Source of the DNA: Chryseosolibacter indicum
GTDB lineage: Bacteria; Bacteroidota; Bacteroidia; Cytophagales; Cyclobacteriaceae
Reading direction: 5' to 3'
Length of the DNA stretch: 60,886 nucleotides
Assembly: GCF_018598585.1 (NCBI RefSeq)
Contig: NZ_JAHESD010000030.1
Coordinates: 1-60,886 of the forward strand
In this document: piece after piece, positions 1 through 9,193 of the stretch
Layout: every line of letters begins with the position of its first letter
Position numbering within the stretch: position 1 is the first letter of the stretch
Notes under the pieces: model-generated
Seen by the model: only the letters and a program-made list of their open reading frames with translations
What the model was told of the DNA's origin: nothing
Databases searched by the model: none
Made by a program: the position numbers and the translations under genes

Positions 1-946
1 CATTATCAGCTTGGTATCTCCAGGTTTTCTTTGCTGTTGATTTCGTCTTTTCTTTTGCTCTTGCTTCTTCTTCTGTCACAACGAACATCGGCTTATCAAA
101 AGAAGATTTCGCTTTTTCAAAACGTTCGATCTCTTTTGCTGAAAGTACTTCCTTTGCGTTTAGCAAGGTTCCGGTAGAAGCAACGATGTGATCGGCAGGT
201 ACGGTAATGTTTACTTTATAGTTACCGAACTCCAGCGCAAACTCACCTAGACGTTGAAACTGCTTGTTCTGCCAGCCTTCGTAATCATCATAAGCACACA
301 TCCGTGGAAACCAATGTGCAATAAGGTAGACGTTGTTTTTGTCTTCTGGGAAGTGCTCATACCCTTCGCGGGAGAGGAGGAAGAGGCTTCTGTCTGTTAT
401 AGGGTAAGACCATTGAATGGAAAAGGTGTATGTTTCTCCTGGTTTAATTGCTGTTGGAAGATCAACTCTTCCCATGGTTTTGTTAACAACAATAGGAAGG
501 TTCTTCCCACTTTTATCAGTAATGGAAGTAATCGTATAACCAGCTTCAAATTCCATCGGGCGCATAAGGTATTGAGCCCTTAACGTAGTGAGGGAATCTT
601 TTACACCACCGAAGATATCACCGAAATCTTCACTTCCTTTTTTGTTGATATTCTGATCAAGCTGAAGCCACAGAAAGCGCAGTGACTCCGGGGAGTTATT
701 GTAGTAAGTGATCGTTTCCTTTCCTGACAATATATTTTTAGCCTCGTCAAGTTCAGCATCAATTACATAGTCTGCTCGTTGTTGCCAGTACTTCCCACCA
801 GGGGCACCGGAAGCCGAGCGATATTCATTGGGTGTTGGCAGCATTTGTTCCAGCTGCTCAAACTTGCCCTGCCATTGCTTTTGCTCCTGGGCTACAGCAA
901 CAACAGACATCAAGGTGAGGGCAATTAAGATTGCATTTCTTTTCAT
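1..946 (-). CDS. M1 family metallopeptidase, N-terminal part (cut by window edge)
   Basis: This is the first 315 residues of a third M1 (gluzincin) aminopeptidase-like protein; the rest lies left of the window. It starts at the ATG at 944-946 with a signal peptide (MKRNAILIALTLMSVVAVAQ), then follows the same N-terminal pattern as its two neighbours (WQGKFEQLEQ, LPTPNEYR, YWQQRADYV). The reading frame stays open to the edge. The zinc site is not visible here, so catalytic competence is unknown. It is preceded by its own spacer and by the terminator of the neighbouring paralogue, so it is probably transcribed separately. Likely role: periplasmic or outer-membrane peptide cleavage (family inference). 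Confidence 0.9.
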   Translation of the reverse strand, partial: MKRNAILIALTLMSVVAVAQEQKQWQGKFEQLEQMLPTPNEYRSASGAPGGKYWQQRADYVIDAELDEAKNILSGKETITYYNNSPESLRFLWLQLDQNINKKGSEDFGDIFGGVKDSLTTLRAQYLMRPMEFEAGYTITSITDKSGKNLPIVVNKTMGRVDLPTAIKPGETYTFSIQWSYPITDRSLFLLSREGYEHFPEDKNNVYLIAHWFPRMCAYDDYEGWQNKQFQRLGEFALEFGNYKVNITVPADHIVASTGTLLNAKEVLSAKEIERFEKAKSSFDKPMFVVTEEEARAKEKTKSTAKKTWRYQADN

Positions 947-1032
947 TTTTTGAGTTGTTTTTAATCTTTTAAGAGAGGTTAGGTTGGTGCAGTGTAAAAC
1001 CAGATATAGGTTTTATATACAGCCGTAAAAAT

Positions 1033-1064
1033 AAAAAAACCACTTCATTTCTGAAGTGGTTTTT
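1033..1064 (-). terminator. Rho-independent terminator after the second M1 gene
   Basis: A perfect 13-bp stem (1035-1047 with 1052-1064, core CCACTTCA/TGAAGTGG) with a 4-nt loop. On the minus strand it is followed by a run of T (A33-39 on the plus strand). It lies 16 bp past the stop of the 1080-3329 gene and separates it from the first M1 gene. Confidence 0.9.
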
Positions 1065-1079
1065 AAATGAGGGGTCATT

Positions 1080-3329
1080 CTAGTTCTTATCTTTTTTAAA
1101 CTGATCGAACTTTGACTCGGTATTCTTTGGGAAGCTGTTATTGCTTGTTTCTACATCGGCAAGTTCAGCGTTAGGATCTACTACAATGTTGACTACCTCT
1201 TTGCTCTTTACAAAAACTTTAGTCACTTCATTTTCATTAATTCTCCAAATCTCGGCAGGAATACGTTCTATTTCTTTAGAGCCATCTTTGTAAGTCCATT
1301 CAATAACAATTGGCGTCACAAGGCCTCCAACGTTTTTAAACTTCAACTCATAGATGTTTTTATCTCTCAGTTTTTCTCTGATGCCGTTGTCATCAACCTT
1401 ACTCTTGAACTCACCATAGTTAGATTCAGGTGTGTTAAGAAGAGTAAAATCCTGAGGACCATTACTGAAGTCTTTAGAAGGTGAAGTGTTGGCAGTATTA
1501 GCTGCTGCTAGATCTCCCTTTTTCGTTTTAACATTTTTCTTCTCAGGATCTACGGTTTCATTCTTTACTTTAAACCATTTTACATCAGCTAGTTCAATAT
1601 CAACGTTATCTGTCGTATAGAACCAGCCTTTCCAGAACCAGTCAAGATCTACTGCAGAGGCATCTTCCATGGTTCGGAAGAAATCAGCAGGTTTAGGATG
1701 TTTAAATGCCCAACGCTCTGCATATTCTTTAAACGCACGATCAAATAACTCAGGGCCCATTACCGTTTCACGAAGCACGGTTAACGCAGCTGAAGGTTTA
1801 GTATAAGCGTTAGGTCCGAATTCGTTCGGCCTGATATTATCTGAAGTTGACATAACCGGTCTCATCTGGCTCTTGTCTCCTTTCATAAAGGGTACAATGC
1901 CTTTTGGTGTTCCGCGTGTTCCTGCAAGTTCAGGATAACGTACTCTCATCGTTTCTTTTTCAAGGAAGGTATTGAGGCCTTCATCCATCCACGACCATTG
2001 ACGTTCATCTGAGTTTATGATCATTGGGAAGAAGTTGTGCCCTACCTCGTGTACAATAACCATAACGGTAGAGAAGAGCGTTTGCTGCGAATATGTGCCA
2101 TCTTTATTTGGCCTGCCACCGTTAAAGCAAATCATAGGGTATTCCATTCCTTGATTGGCGGTATGAACAGAGTATGCTACCGGGTAAGGATATTCGATCG
2201 TACGCTCTGAATAAACTTCAAGTGCATTTTTGATGGCTTTAGTAGATTCTTTACCCCAGAGTGGGTTTCCTTCTTTTGGATATAACGACTGTGCTAAAGG
2301 AGTTTTATTGCCTACTTTAACAGCCTGCGCGTCCCAGATAAATTTGCGAGAATGAGCAAAGGCAAAGTCTCGAACGTTCTCTGCATGAAACTCCCATGTG
2401 CTCTTCTTTGTCGATTTTGTTTTCTCTTTAGCTCTTGCTTCTTCTTCTGACACAATGATTACTGGCTTGTCGAACGTACGTTTTGCTGTTTCGAATTTCT
2501 GTATCTGATCTGGCGTTAAAACTTCTTTCGCGTTTTGAAGTACACCACTTGCGCCAACAATGTGATCAGAAGGAACAGTGATTCTTACTTTATAATCGCC
2601 AAATGTTAAGGCAAACTCACCTTGTCCCAGAAACTGCTTGTTCTGCCATCCTTCATAATCGTCGAACACACACATGCGTGGGAACCACTGTGCAAAGGTG
2701 TAAACATAGTTCCCATCCTCAGGAAAGAATTCATAACCACCACGGCCATTAAAAACCTGGCGGTTGTATTCTTTGTATGACCAGTCAACAGAAAATGTAA
2801 ACTTCTCACCTGTCTTTAACGGAGCAGGAAGGTTTACACGCATCATCGTATTGTTGATAACATAAGGAAGGGCCTTGCCACCTGCATCTTTTACAGACTT
2901 AATGGTGTAGCCTCCTTTATAATCAGAAACTGTTATGCCCGAAACATAACCTAAAAATGCAGCAGGTATAGAATCTCTTACTGCACCTGTTTCGGTTTTA
3001 TCAGTCATGTTATCAGGACCAAAAACATTCTGATCTAACTGCAGCCACAGGAAGTTAAGGGCTTCGGGTGCATTGTTGTAGTATGTAATGGTTTCAGATC
3101 CTGTAAGCAGTTGCGTCTTGTCATCAACTTCTACATTAATAACATAGTCAGCGCGTTGTTGCCAGTAGTTAGGACCAGGTGACCCTGACCCTGTCCGGTA
3201 GCTGTTAGGCGTAGGTAATACTTCTCCGAGCTGTTCAAATTTTCCTTTCCAGTTCTGCTGTTGTGCCTGTATGTTTACAGCACACAATACAGCAATCCCT
3301 AAAATCACAAATCGCATGTTAATCCTCAT
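1080..3329 (-). CDS. M1 family metallopeptidase (tandem copy 2)
   Basis: A 749-residue secreted M1-type zinc peptidase. Seen: a signal peptide (to about residue 22, ending AQA-like), an N-terminal beta domain, the exopeptidase-like motif GMEYP in the position of GxMEN, the zinc motif HEVGH at residues 427-431, and the third ligand in DERQWSWMDEG about 19 residues later. A tyrosine in NAYTKPSAALTVL fits the conserved catalytic Tyr. The C-terminal 150 residues are a lysine-rich beta region (NVKTKKGDLAA). It starts 35 bp after the stop of copy 3, so the two are probably one transcript that ends at the 1033-1064 hairpin. The exact substrate is unknown; family knowledge suggests N-terminal amino-acid removal from peptides. 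Confidence 0.93.
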   Translation of the reverse strand: MRINMRFVILGIAVLCAVNIQAQQQNWKGKFEQLGEVLPTPNSYRTGSGSPGPNYWQQRADYVINVEVDDKTQLLTGSETITYYNNAPEALNFLWLQLDQNVFGPDNMTDKTETGAVRDSIPAAFLGYVSGITVSDYKGGYTIKSVKDAGGKALPYVINNTMMRVNLPAPLKTGEKFTFSVDWSYKEYNRQVFNGRGGYEFFPEDGNYVYTFAQWFPRMCVFDDYEGWQNKQFLGQGEFALTFGDYKVRITVPSDHIVGASGVLQNAKEVLTPDQIQKFETAKRTFDKPVIIVSEEEARAKEKTKSTKKSTWEFHAENVRDFAFAHSRKFIWDAQAVKVGNKTPLAQSLYPKEGNPLWGKESTKAIKNALEVYSERTIEYPYPVAYSVHTANQGMEYPMICFNGGRPNKDGTYSQQTLFSTVMVIVHEVGHNFFPMIINSDERQWSWMDEGLNTFLEKETMRVRYPELAGTRGTPKGIVPFMKGDKSQMRPVMSTSDNIRPNEFGPNAYTKPSAALTVLRETVMGPELFDRAFKEYAERWAFKHPKPADFFRTMEDASAVDLDWFWKGWFYTTDNVDIELADVKWFKVKNETVDPEKKNVKTKKGDLAAANTANTSPSKDFSNGPQDFTLLNTPESNYGEFKSKVDDNGIREKLRDKNIYELKFKNVGGLVTPIVIEWTYKDGSKEIERIPAEIWRINENEVTKVFVKSKEVVNIVVDPNAELADVETSNNSFPKNTESKFDQFKKDKN

Positions 3330-3364
3330 AGTTTATTTTGTCAACTATCGATGTTGTCAACCAA

Positions 3365-5584
3365 TTAATTTTTCTTTTTAAACTCGTCAAACTTAGAGTC
3401 GCGCTGAACTTTAGGGAAGATGTTATCTTCAATGTTTACGTCAGCAGTTTCAAGATTTGGGTCAACCATTATATTGGTTACCTCCTTGTCTTTTACAAAC
3501 ACTTTAGTCACCTTCTGCTCGTTGATTCTCCAGATTTCTGCAGGTATTTTTTCAAGTTCTTTTGTTCCGTCTTTGTAAGTCCATTCAATAATAACAGGCA
3601 TAACAAGACCTCCCTTGTTAGAGATTGTTACCTCGTAGATGTTCTTGTTCTCAAGCTTAGCCATGATCCCTTTATCGTCTACCCTGCTACGGAATTCGCC
3701 ATAGAACTGAGGATCAGTTTCAATTAAAGAAAACTCTTCAGGGCCGTTGCTAAAGTTGTCATACTTTTTATCAGTAGTTCCTTGGGCGGCAAGATCACCC
3801 TTCTTTGTTTTTACGTTTTTGCTTTCAGGCTTCGACTTGTCGTTGCGCAGTTTAAACCATTTAACCTGTTCAAGCGTCTGGTCAGTAACATCGGTTGTAT
3901 AGAACCATCCTTTCCAAAACCAATCAAGATCTACAGCTGAAGCATCTTCCATAGTACGGAAGAAGTCTGCTGGCTTAGGATGTTTAAAAGCCCAACGTTG
4001 TGCATATTCTTTAAAAGCTGCATCAAATAATTGGGGGCCCATTACTGTCTCACGAAGGATATAAAGAGCTGTTGCAGCTTTGGCATATTGTTCAGGACCA
4101 AACTGAATAACTTGTTCTGAGTTTGTCATCAATGGACGCATCAGATTTTTATCGCCCTTCATGTATTGAACAATACCTGATGGCTTGCCACGACTCCAAT
4201 CAATATCAGGATAGCGCTCAAGCTCGGTCATTAGCTGAACAAAGCTGTTAACACCTTCATCCATCCAGGTGGTCTGGCGCTCATCGTTGTTGATGATCAT
4301 GGGGAAGAAGTTATGCCCTACTTCGTGAACAATTACACCGATCATACCTTGTTTTAGTTGAGGGGTATATGTTCCGTCTTTTTTAGGACGACCGAAGTTG
4401 AAACAAATCATCGGGTACTCCATACCAATGCTTGCAGCATGTACAGAGATAGCTACCGGATATGGATAATCTATTGTGAACTTAGAATAAACTTCTAATG
4501 TATTCTTTACTGCTTTTGTTGACTCCTGCTCCCAAAGTGGATTACCTTCTTTAGGATAGTAAGACATTGCAAGTGGTGTTTTGTTTCCGATTCTCACCGC
4601 CTGTGCGTCCCAGATAAACTTACGTGATGATGCAAAAGCAAAATCTCTTACATTATCAGCATGGTATTCCCATGTTTTCTTCTGTTTAGATTTTGTTTTC
4701 TCTTTTGCGGTAGCTTCTGATTGTGTTACAATAATTACAGGCTTGTCGAACGACTTCTTCGCTTTCTCAAAACGTTCGATTTCAGCTTTGGTAAGTACAT
4801 CTTGTGGGTTTTGCAATACACCTGTAGCGGCAATGATATGATCTGCAGGTACGGTAATGCGTACTTTATAGTTTCCGAAAGGCAGCGTAAACTCACCACG
4901 ACCAAGGAACTGCTTATTCTGCCAACCCTGATAATCGTCATACACGCACATACGTGGGAAGAACTGCGCTATGGTATAAACGTAGTTTCCATCTTCGGGG
5001 AAAAACTCTAAGCCACTGCGCTGGCCGTAAATGCTGCGATCTACAATGTTAAAAGACCAGTCTACATTAAAAGAAACTTTCTCACCTGATTTTAAAGGCT
5101 GAGGTAAGTCAACGCGCATCATGGTGTTGTTGATGGTAAACGGAAGACCTTTGCCGGAAGCATCTTTTACAGCCTTAATGTTAAACCCTGCTTTAAAATC
5201 AGACACCTGCGCTGCAAAAGTTTTAGCTGCTGCAGAATCTTTAACGGCGCTTGTGCTTGTTGACTTTAATGTATTGTCATCAGAAAGTACATTCTGATCG
5301 AGTTGCAACCAAAGATATTTTAATACATCAGGTGAATTGTTATGGTACGTAATGGTTTCAGTTCCGTTGATGGTCTGGTTATCATCATTTAACTCAACAC
5401 TGATAACATAGTCTGCCTGCTGTTGCCAGTATTTTGGACCAGGAGAACCAGAACCGGTTCTGTATTCATTAGGTGTTGGCAGTGCTTGTTCAAGTTGTTC
5501 AAACTTTCCCTGCCATTTGGGTGATTCCTGTGCCCAGGCAAAGTTTACAAGAAGCACAAGAACAATTAGAATTAAACGACGCAT
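3365..5584 (-). CDS. M1 family metallopeptidase (tandem copy 3)
   Basis: A 739-residue paralogue of the next gene, colinear over its whole length. Seen: signal peptide (MRRLILIVLVLLVNFAWAQ), GMEYP motif, HEVGH at residues 420-424, the downstream glutamate in DERQTTWMDEG, and a tyrosine in EQYAKAATALYIL. All catalytic positions are therefore retained. The two copies are closely similar at the C terminus (NVKTKKGDLAA, IPAEIWRINE, KVFVK) but differ in the middle, as expected of an old tandem duplication rather than a fresh one. It lies 40 bp downstream of the HupE-like gene and 35 bp upstream of copy 2, which suggests a HupE-M1-M1 operon. Confidence 0.93.
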   Translation of the reverse strand: MRRLILIVLVLLVNFAWAQESPKWQGKFEQLEQALPTPNEYRTGSGSPGPKYWQQQADYVISVELNDDNQTINGTETITYHNNSPDVLKYLWLQLDQNVLSDDNTLKSTSTSAVKDSAAAKTFAAQVSDFKAGFNIKAVKDASGKGLPFTINNTMMRVDLPQPLKSGEKVSFNVDWSFNIVDRSIYGQRSGLEFFPEDGNYVYTIAQFFPRMCVYDDYQGWQNKQFLGRGEFTLPFGNYKVRITVPADHIIAATGVLQNPQDVLTKAEIERFEKAKKSFDKPVIIVTQSEATAKEKTKSKQKKTWEYHADNVRDFAFASSRKFIWDAQAVRIGNKTPLAMSYYPKEGNPLWEQESTKAVKNTLEVYSKFTIDYPYPVAISVHAASIGMEYPMICFNFGRPKKDGTYTPQLKQGMIGVIVHEVGHNFFPMIINNDERQTTWMDEGVNSFVQLMTELERYPDIDWSRGKPSGIVQYMKGDKNLMRPLMTNSEQVIQFGPEQYAKAATALYILRETVMGPQLFDAAFKEYAQRWAFKHPKPADFFRTMEDASAVDLDWFWKGWFYTTDVTDQTLEQVKWFKLRNDKSKPESKNVKTKKGDLAAQGTTDKKYDNFSNGPEEFSLIETDPQFYGEFRSRVDDKGIMAKLENKNIYEVTISNKGGLVMPVIIEWTYKDGTKELEKIPAEIWRINEQKVTKVFVKDKEVTNIMVDPNLETADVNIEDNIFPKVQRDSKFDEFKKKN

Positions 5585-5624
5585 AGAATAATATAAAGGT
5601 TAATGGTTTTGTTTTTCTTCAAGA

Positions 5625-6215
5625 TTACATCCAGAATATTTTATCCTTGATGAGAATAAGGGCGATACCTGCCACAGCGGAAGAGATTACCATCTTCCAA
5701 TCTCTGCGGCTTACACCTAAAAGATTCACCAAAATAAAGCAGGTAACAAGGAGCAGTACAACAATAATTATTTGTCCAAACTCTAAACCAAGATTAAAGG
5801 CAAAAAGCTGGGATACAATACTGCGGTCGCGGCCTAGTATACTTTTAAGGTAGTTAGAAAAGCCAAGACCGTGAATTAAACCGAAAACGCCTGCATAGAA
5901 ATAGTTCAATTGAAACGCCCGCCCACTAATTGCATCTTCAGATTTAAATAGATTAGAGGCGGCAGTTATAAATATTGTTACTGGAATTAAGAATTCAATA
6001 AGCTCGGCTCTTACAGTAATAATATCTAAGGTTGAAAGTGCCAGCGTAATAGAATGTCCTAATGTAAAAGCGGTTACAAGTATTAAAACCTGTTTCCAAT
6101 CCTTAAGCTGATATAAAGCGCATAGTGCAATAACAAATAAAATGTGATCATAACCGTTCGCGTAATCCAGGATATGATCCCTTCCGAGGTCAAAATATAA
6201 TCTAAACTGGCTCAT
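5625..6215 (-). CDS. HupE/UreJ family membrane protein
   Basis: A 196-residue polytopic membrane protein with about six hydrophobic segments. The N-terminal block GRDHILDYANGYDHILFVIAL and the following FTLGHSITLALSTL match the signature of the HupE/UreJ_2 family (His-Asp-His residues in the first helices, HS in the next). Some HupE proteins are nickel permeases; the function of this branch is not established. It is the first gene of a minus-strand run that continues into two M1 zinc peptidases and is divergent from a DUF6702 gene. The combination hints at metal supply to the peptidases, but that is inference. Confidence 0.85.
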   Translation of the reverse strand: MSQFRLYFDLGRDHILDYANGYDHILFVIALCALYQLKDWKQVLILVTAFTLGHSITLALSTLDIITVRAELIEFLIPVTIFITAASNLFKSEDAISGRAFQLNYFYAGVFGLIHGLGFSNYLKSILGRDRSIVSQLFAFNLGLEFGQIIIVVLLLVTCFILVNLLGVSRRDWKMVISSAVAGIALILIKDKIFWM

Positions 6216-6318
6216 GTATAGGCTGAAACTTCAATAATACCGCTTATTTTGGGATTGATAAACAGGATTTACTTTAAATTATTAAACCCTACCGGTGATG
6301 CAGAGTAGTGTAAATTGG

Positions 6319-6350
6319 TTGGTCGAAAATCATTTCAATTCGCATATTTG
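6319..6350 (+). promoter_or_regulatory. Probable promoter of the DUF6702 gene
   Basis: A -7-like box CATATTTG (one mismatch to TAnnTTTG) at 6343-6350 with TTG at 6319-6321, 21 bp upstream. It leaves a leader of about 30 nt before the ATG at 6389. Confidence 0.4.
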
Positions 6351-6388
6351 GCGGATGTTTTGCTAATCTTGAAGTTACAAATTTAGAT

Positions 6389-6898
6389 ATGACCGCCCTT
6401 ACAACGATTTACTACACCATTGCACAATTAACAGCCCTGATATTCTTTTTGCATCCGCTGCATGTATCGGTAACCGAAATTGAATTTGATGAAAAAGACA
6501 AGGCATTGGAAATTATGATGCGTGTTTTTATCGATGACCTTGAAACCACTTTAAGAAACAGTCTTCAGGATCCGGACCTCGATATTCTTGAGCCGAAAAA
6601 CGGCAAAACGGTAGACCAGATGATGCAGGAGTACCTGAAAACCAGATTTAAAATTTCGCTTGATAATAAAGTTCAAACAGCAAAATATCTTGGCCACGAA
6701 CGTGAAGGAGATGCTTTTATATTTTATATAGAAGTTAGCAATGTTAAGAAATGGAAAACAATAAACATTCACAACAACATCATTACGGAGGTTTACGATG
6801 ACCAGTCGAATCTGGTGCATGTTACCGTAAACGGAAAAGTTAAAAGTTTAAGGCTTACCCGAAATACTCCAGCCGATAATTTAACGTTTAGTAATTAA
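6389..6898 (+). CDS. DUF6702 family protein
   Basis: A 169-residue protein with an N-terminal hydrophobic signal or anchor (residues 5-22) followed by HPLHVSVTEIEFDEKDKALEI, the recognisable start of the Bacteroidota DUF6702 family. It is exported and probably periplasmic, with a small beta-rich domain. No catalytic motif is seen and the family has no established function. It is divergent from the HupE-like gene; the HupE/M1/DUF6702 neighbourhood suggests a shared role, which is unproven. Confidence 0.8.
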   Translation: MTALTTIYYTIAQLTALIFFLHPLHVSVTEIEFDEKDKALEIMMRVFIDDLETTLRNSLQDPDLDILEPKNGKTVDQMMQEYLKTRFKISLDNKVQTAKYLGHEREGDAFIFYIEVSNVKKWKTINIHNNIITEVYDDQSNLVHVTVNGKVKSLRLTRNTPADNLTFSN

Positions 6899-6999
6899 GT
6901 AAGGTCTATTAAGTATATTAACTCGCCCGTTATTTTGCGAAAGCCAAAGAGGGGTGAGTTAATTTTTTATACAATGCTAAGAGGCAAATTGATCATTAA

Positions 7000-8007
7000 A
7001 TGAAATATATACCTGTACTTTTTCTTGTATCTGTCTTACTTTGGAATTGCAGTGGTAATAAAACGGAAGAATGTGCAATTCAACCCGACGTTTCACCCAT
7101 TAATCTTCAGGTTCGAATCGAGCAATTCCAGGATACGCTTGCAGGCATTACATCAAAAAAAGAACTGGTAGCCCTTTTGTCACGGCAACCCGTTATGCGC
7201 GATAACCTCTTTCGCCGCAGTGAATATCCTAACGATTCTGTTTTTATTAATGAACTATACACAAAGTTTAGTCATCCCGGCATTGATACCTTACTAACAG
7301 AGACAAAAAGAATCTTTGGCGATTTATCCAATCTTGAGTCTGAATTTACCAATGCTTTTAAGAACCTGAAGCATTACTACCCAGACTTCGTCCTACCAAG
7401 GGTTCAATCCGTTATCTCAGGAATAGATGGCGATTTGTTTGTAAGCGATACGCTCATCATCGTAAGCCTTGATCACTTCCTCGGTAAGGAAGGAAAATAC
7501 CGCCCAAAAATGTACGACTATCTCCTTCGTAAATATGATCCGGAGGATATCGTACCATCGTGCATTCTCATCTATGGCATTTCTGATAATTATAACAAAA
7601 CCAATCTTGCAGATAAGACCGTTCTTGCCGATATGATTGCCTACGGCAAATCTTTCTATTTTGCTAAACACATGTTGCCTTGCGTGCCCGACAGCACGTT
7701 GATCTGGTATACCGCCCCTGAAATGAAAGGCGCCCACGAAAACGAAGATTTGATCTGGGCACGTTTTATTCAGGATAAAGTATTGTATTCTACCAGCATG
7801 ATTGAGAAGAGAAACTACCTGGGCGAACGGCCCGCTACTATACAGGTAGGAGAAAAATGCCCGGGTAGAATCGGTCAATGGGTAGGATGGCGCATCGTGC
7901 AGCAGTACATGCAGAAGCACCCCGAAATAACCCTGCCCCAACTCATGAGCGACAGCGATGCCCAGAAGATCTTCAAAGAATCGAACTACAAACCGAAAAG
8001 ACGCTGA
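7000..8007 (+). CDS. gldB: Gliding motility lipoprotein GldB
   Basis: A 335-residue lipoprotein (lipobox VLLWNC, Cys17) that matches GldB along its length: the FRRSEYPNDSVFINELYTKF region, YYPDFVLPRVQSVISGIDGDLFVSD, LIIVSLDHFLGKEGKYRP, and the C-terminal block RPATIQVGEKCPGRIGQWVGWRIV. GldB is required for gliding motility and T9SS function in Flavobacterium, although its biochemical role is unknown; the fold resembles a DUF2268 zinc-peptidase-like domain. Presence here fits the T9SS cargo protein at 24-25.8 kb. A weak -7-like box (TTATTTTG) lies at 6930-6937. Confidence 0.93.
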   Translation: MKYIPVLFLVSVLLWNCSGNKTEECAIQPDVSPINLQVRIEQFQDTLAGITSKKELVALLSRQPVMRDNLFRRSEYPNDSVFINELYTKFSHPGIDTLLTETKRIFGDLSNLESEFTNAFKNLKHYYPDFVLPRVQSVISGIDGDLFVSDTLIIVSLDHFLGKEGKYRPKMYDYLLRKYDPEDIVPSCILIYGISDNYNKTNLADKTVLADMIAYGKSFYFAKHMLPCVPDSTLIWYTAPEMKGAHENEDLIWARFIQDKVLYSTSMIEKRNYLGERPATIQVGEKCPGRIGQWVGWRIVQQYMQKHPEITLPQLMSDSDAQKIFKESNYKPKRR

Positions 8008-8184
8008 TAGTGCCAAAAACTGATTCTTGAGTCTGATACTGATTCCTCTGCGTGATGGTGGCTTGCAACACAGATAAGGGACCGAAAAGAGTGCCTTTAG
8101 AGTAGATCCTAGGGATATTTAGTGCTAAATCAGCGTTTTTAGGCTCTAAATAGGGTTTTCCTATGGAAAAAGGCCATTTATCCC

Positions 8185-8217
8185 TATCACCACCGTACCA
8201 CCACCGAATCACCACCC
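8185..8217. repeat. 11-bp tandem repeat, three units
   Basis: Three consecutive 11-bp units in the gldB-tpiA gap: TATCACCACCG, TACCACCACCG, AATCACCACCC. The top strand is almost free of G. It does not encode anything recognisable. The rest of the 8008-8421 gap holds the 7-bp repeat and the tpiA promoter; nothing else is recognisable. Confidence 0.8.
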
Positions 8218-8280
8218 TATCTCTATTATATTCTGATGGTACCGGCATGGGAGCGACATGGCACCAGAACTATTCCGATC

Positions 8281-8364
8281 CCTAATGCCTAATGCCTAAC
8301 GCCTAATTCCTAATCCCCAATGCCCAACCCCTAATGCCTAATGCCCATACCCGATGCCCAATCC
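8281..8364. repeat. 7-bp degenerate tandem repeat, twelve units
   Basis: Twelve in-phase 7-bp units with consensus CCTAATG (variants CCTAACG, CCTAATT, CCCAATG, CCCAACC). The array ends two bases before the -33 element of the tpiA promoter. Similar 7-bp arrays occur at 16888-16929 and 30066-30121. Confidence 0.9.
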
Positions 8365-8365
8365 A

Positions 8366-8396
8366 TTTGATAAAGTACGATTAGCTTATATCTTTG
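8366..8396 (+). promoter_or_regulatory. tpiA promoter
   Basis: TTTG at 8366-8369, then exactly 19 bp, then TATCTTTG at 8389-8396. This is a full match to the Bacteroidota consensus TTTG-N19-TAnnTTTG. The leader to the tpiA ATG is about 20 nt. Confidence 0.85.
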
Positions 8397-8421
8397 AGGC
8401 CCAATTAAAACACCGAATAAT

Positions 8422-9183
8422 ATGCGTCAGAAAATTGTTGCCGGAAACTGGAAGATGAACAAGACTTTGGAAGAAGCAAACATATTAGCTTCTGAAATCA
8501 TGGGCATGGTTGCCGATGAAGTAAAAGGTGATGTTAAGGTAGTTTTTTGTACACCATTTCCTTACCTGCTTCCTATTAAAAACATGTTGGGCAACAATCC
8601 ACGGATTAGCGTTGGCGCGCAGAATTGCAGCGAGCATGAGTCAGGAGCATATACAGGCGAGGTCTCTGCAGCCATGATCAAGTCGATCAATGTTCCTTAT
8701 GTGATTTTAGGACACAGCGAACGCAGACAATATTTTGGTGAAGATGGGAAGTTGCTTGCCAAGAAAATTGATGTGAGCCTAAAGCATGGCTTAACGCCGA
8801 TCTTCTGCTGTGGCGAGCCCTTAGAGGTAAGAGAAAGGAATGAACACGAGAGCTTGGTGAAGCAACAGGTTGAAGAAAGCCTTTTTCATTTAGATGCTGC
8901 CTCGCTTCAGAAAATAGTAATTGCCTATGAGCCAGTATGGGCTATTGGCACAGGTAAAACTGCTACAGCACAACAAGCACAGGAAATGCACGGTGTTATC
9001 CGCAAGCATATTGCCGGCAAATATGGTCAACAGGTGGCGGATAGTATTTCCATTCTTTACGGAGGAAGTGTGAACGCGGGTAATGCAAGAGAGTTATTTG
9101 CTTGTCCTGATGTTGACGGTGGCCTTGTAGGGGGTGCCTCGTTGAAGTCAAGAGAGTTTACAGACATTATAAAGAGCGCTTAA
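8422..9183 (+). CDS. tpiA: Triose-phosphate isomerase
   Basis: A 253-residue TIM barrel, the usual length. It interconverts dihydroxyacetone phosphate and glyceraldehyde 3-phosphate in glycolysis. Seen: GNWKMN with catalytic Lys11, ILGHSERR with the electrophilic His, AYEPVWAIGTGKTA with the catalytic Glu and flexible loop 6, and the phosphate-binding YGGSV and GGLVGGASL motifs. It is followed by prmA 10 bp downstream and probably co-transcribed with it from the strong promoter at 8366-8396. Confidence 0.98.
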   Translation: MRQKIVAGNWKMNKTLEEANILASEIMGMVADEVKGDVKVVFCTPFPYLLPIKNMLGNNPRISVGAQNCSEHESGAYTGEVSAAMIKSINVPYVILGHSERRQYFGEDGKLLAKKIDVSLKHGLTPIFCCGEPLEVRERNEHESLVKQQVEESLFHLDAASLQKIVIAYEPVWAIGTGKTATAQQAQEMHGVIRKHIAGKYGQQVADSISILYGGSVNAGNARELFACPDVDGGLVGGASLKSREFTDIIKSA

Positions 9184-9193
9184 TCCCAATTTC

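Noticed and set aside
254-583. Plus-strand open frame of 109 codons
   Set aside because: It lies antisense to the partial M1 gene, whose frame carries clear protein motifs and a signal peptide.
7417-8016. 199-codon minus-strand frame over the end of gldB
   Set aside because: Antisense to the well-supported gldB; no protein-family signal.
7973-8248. 91-codon minus-strand frame at 8 kb
   Set aside because: It runs through the 11-bp repeat and the gldB end; low-complexity translation.
8281-8364. CRISPR-like repeat array
   Set aside because: Units are 7 bp with no spacers, and no cas genes are present.
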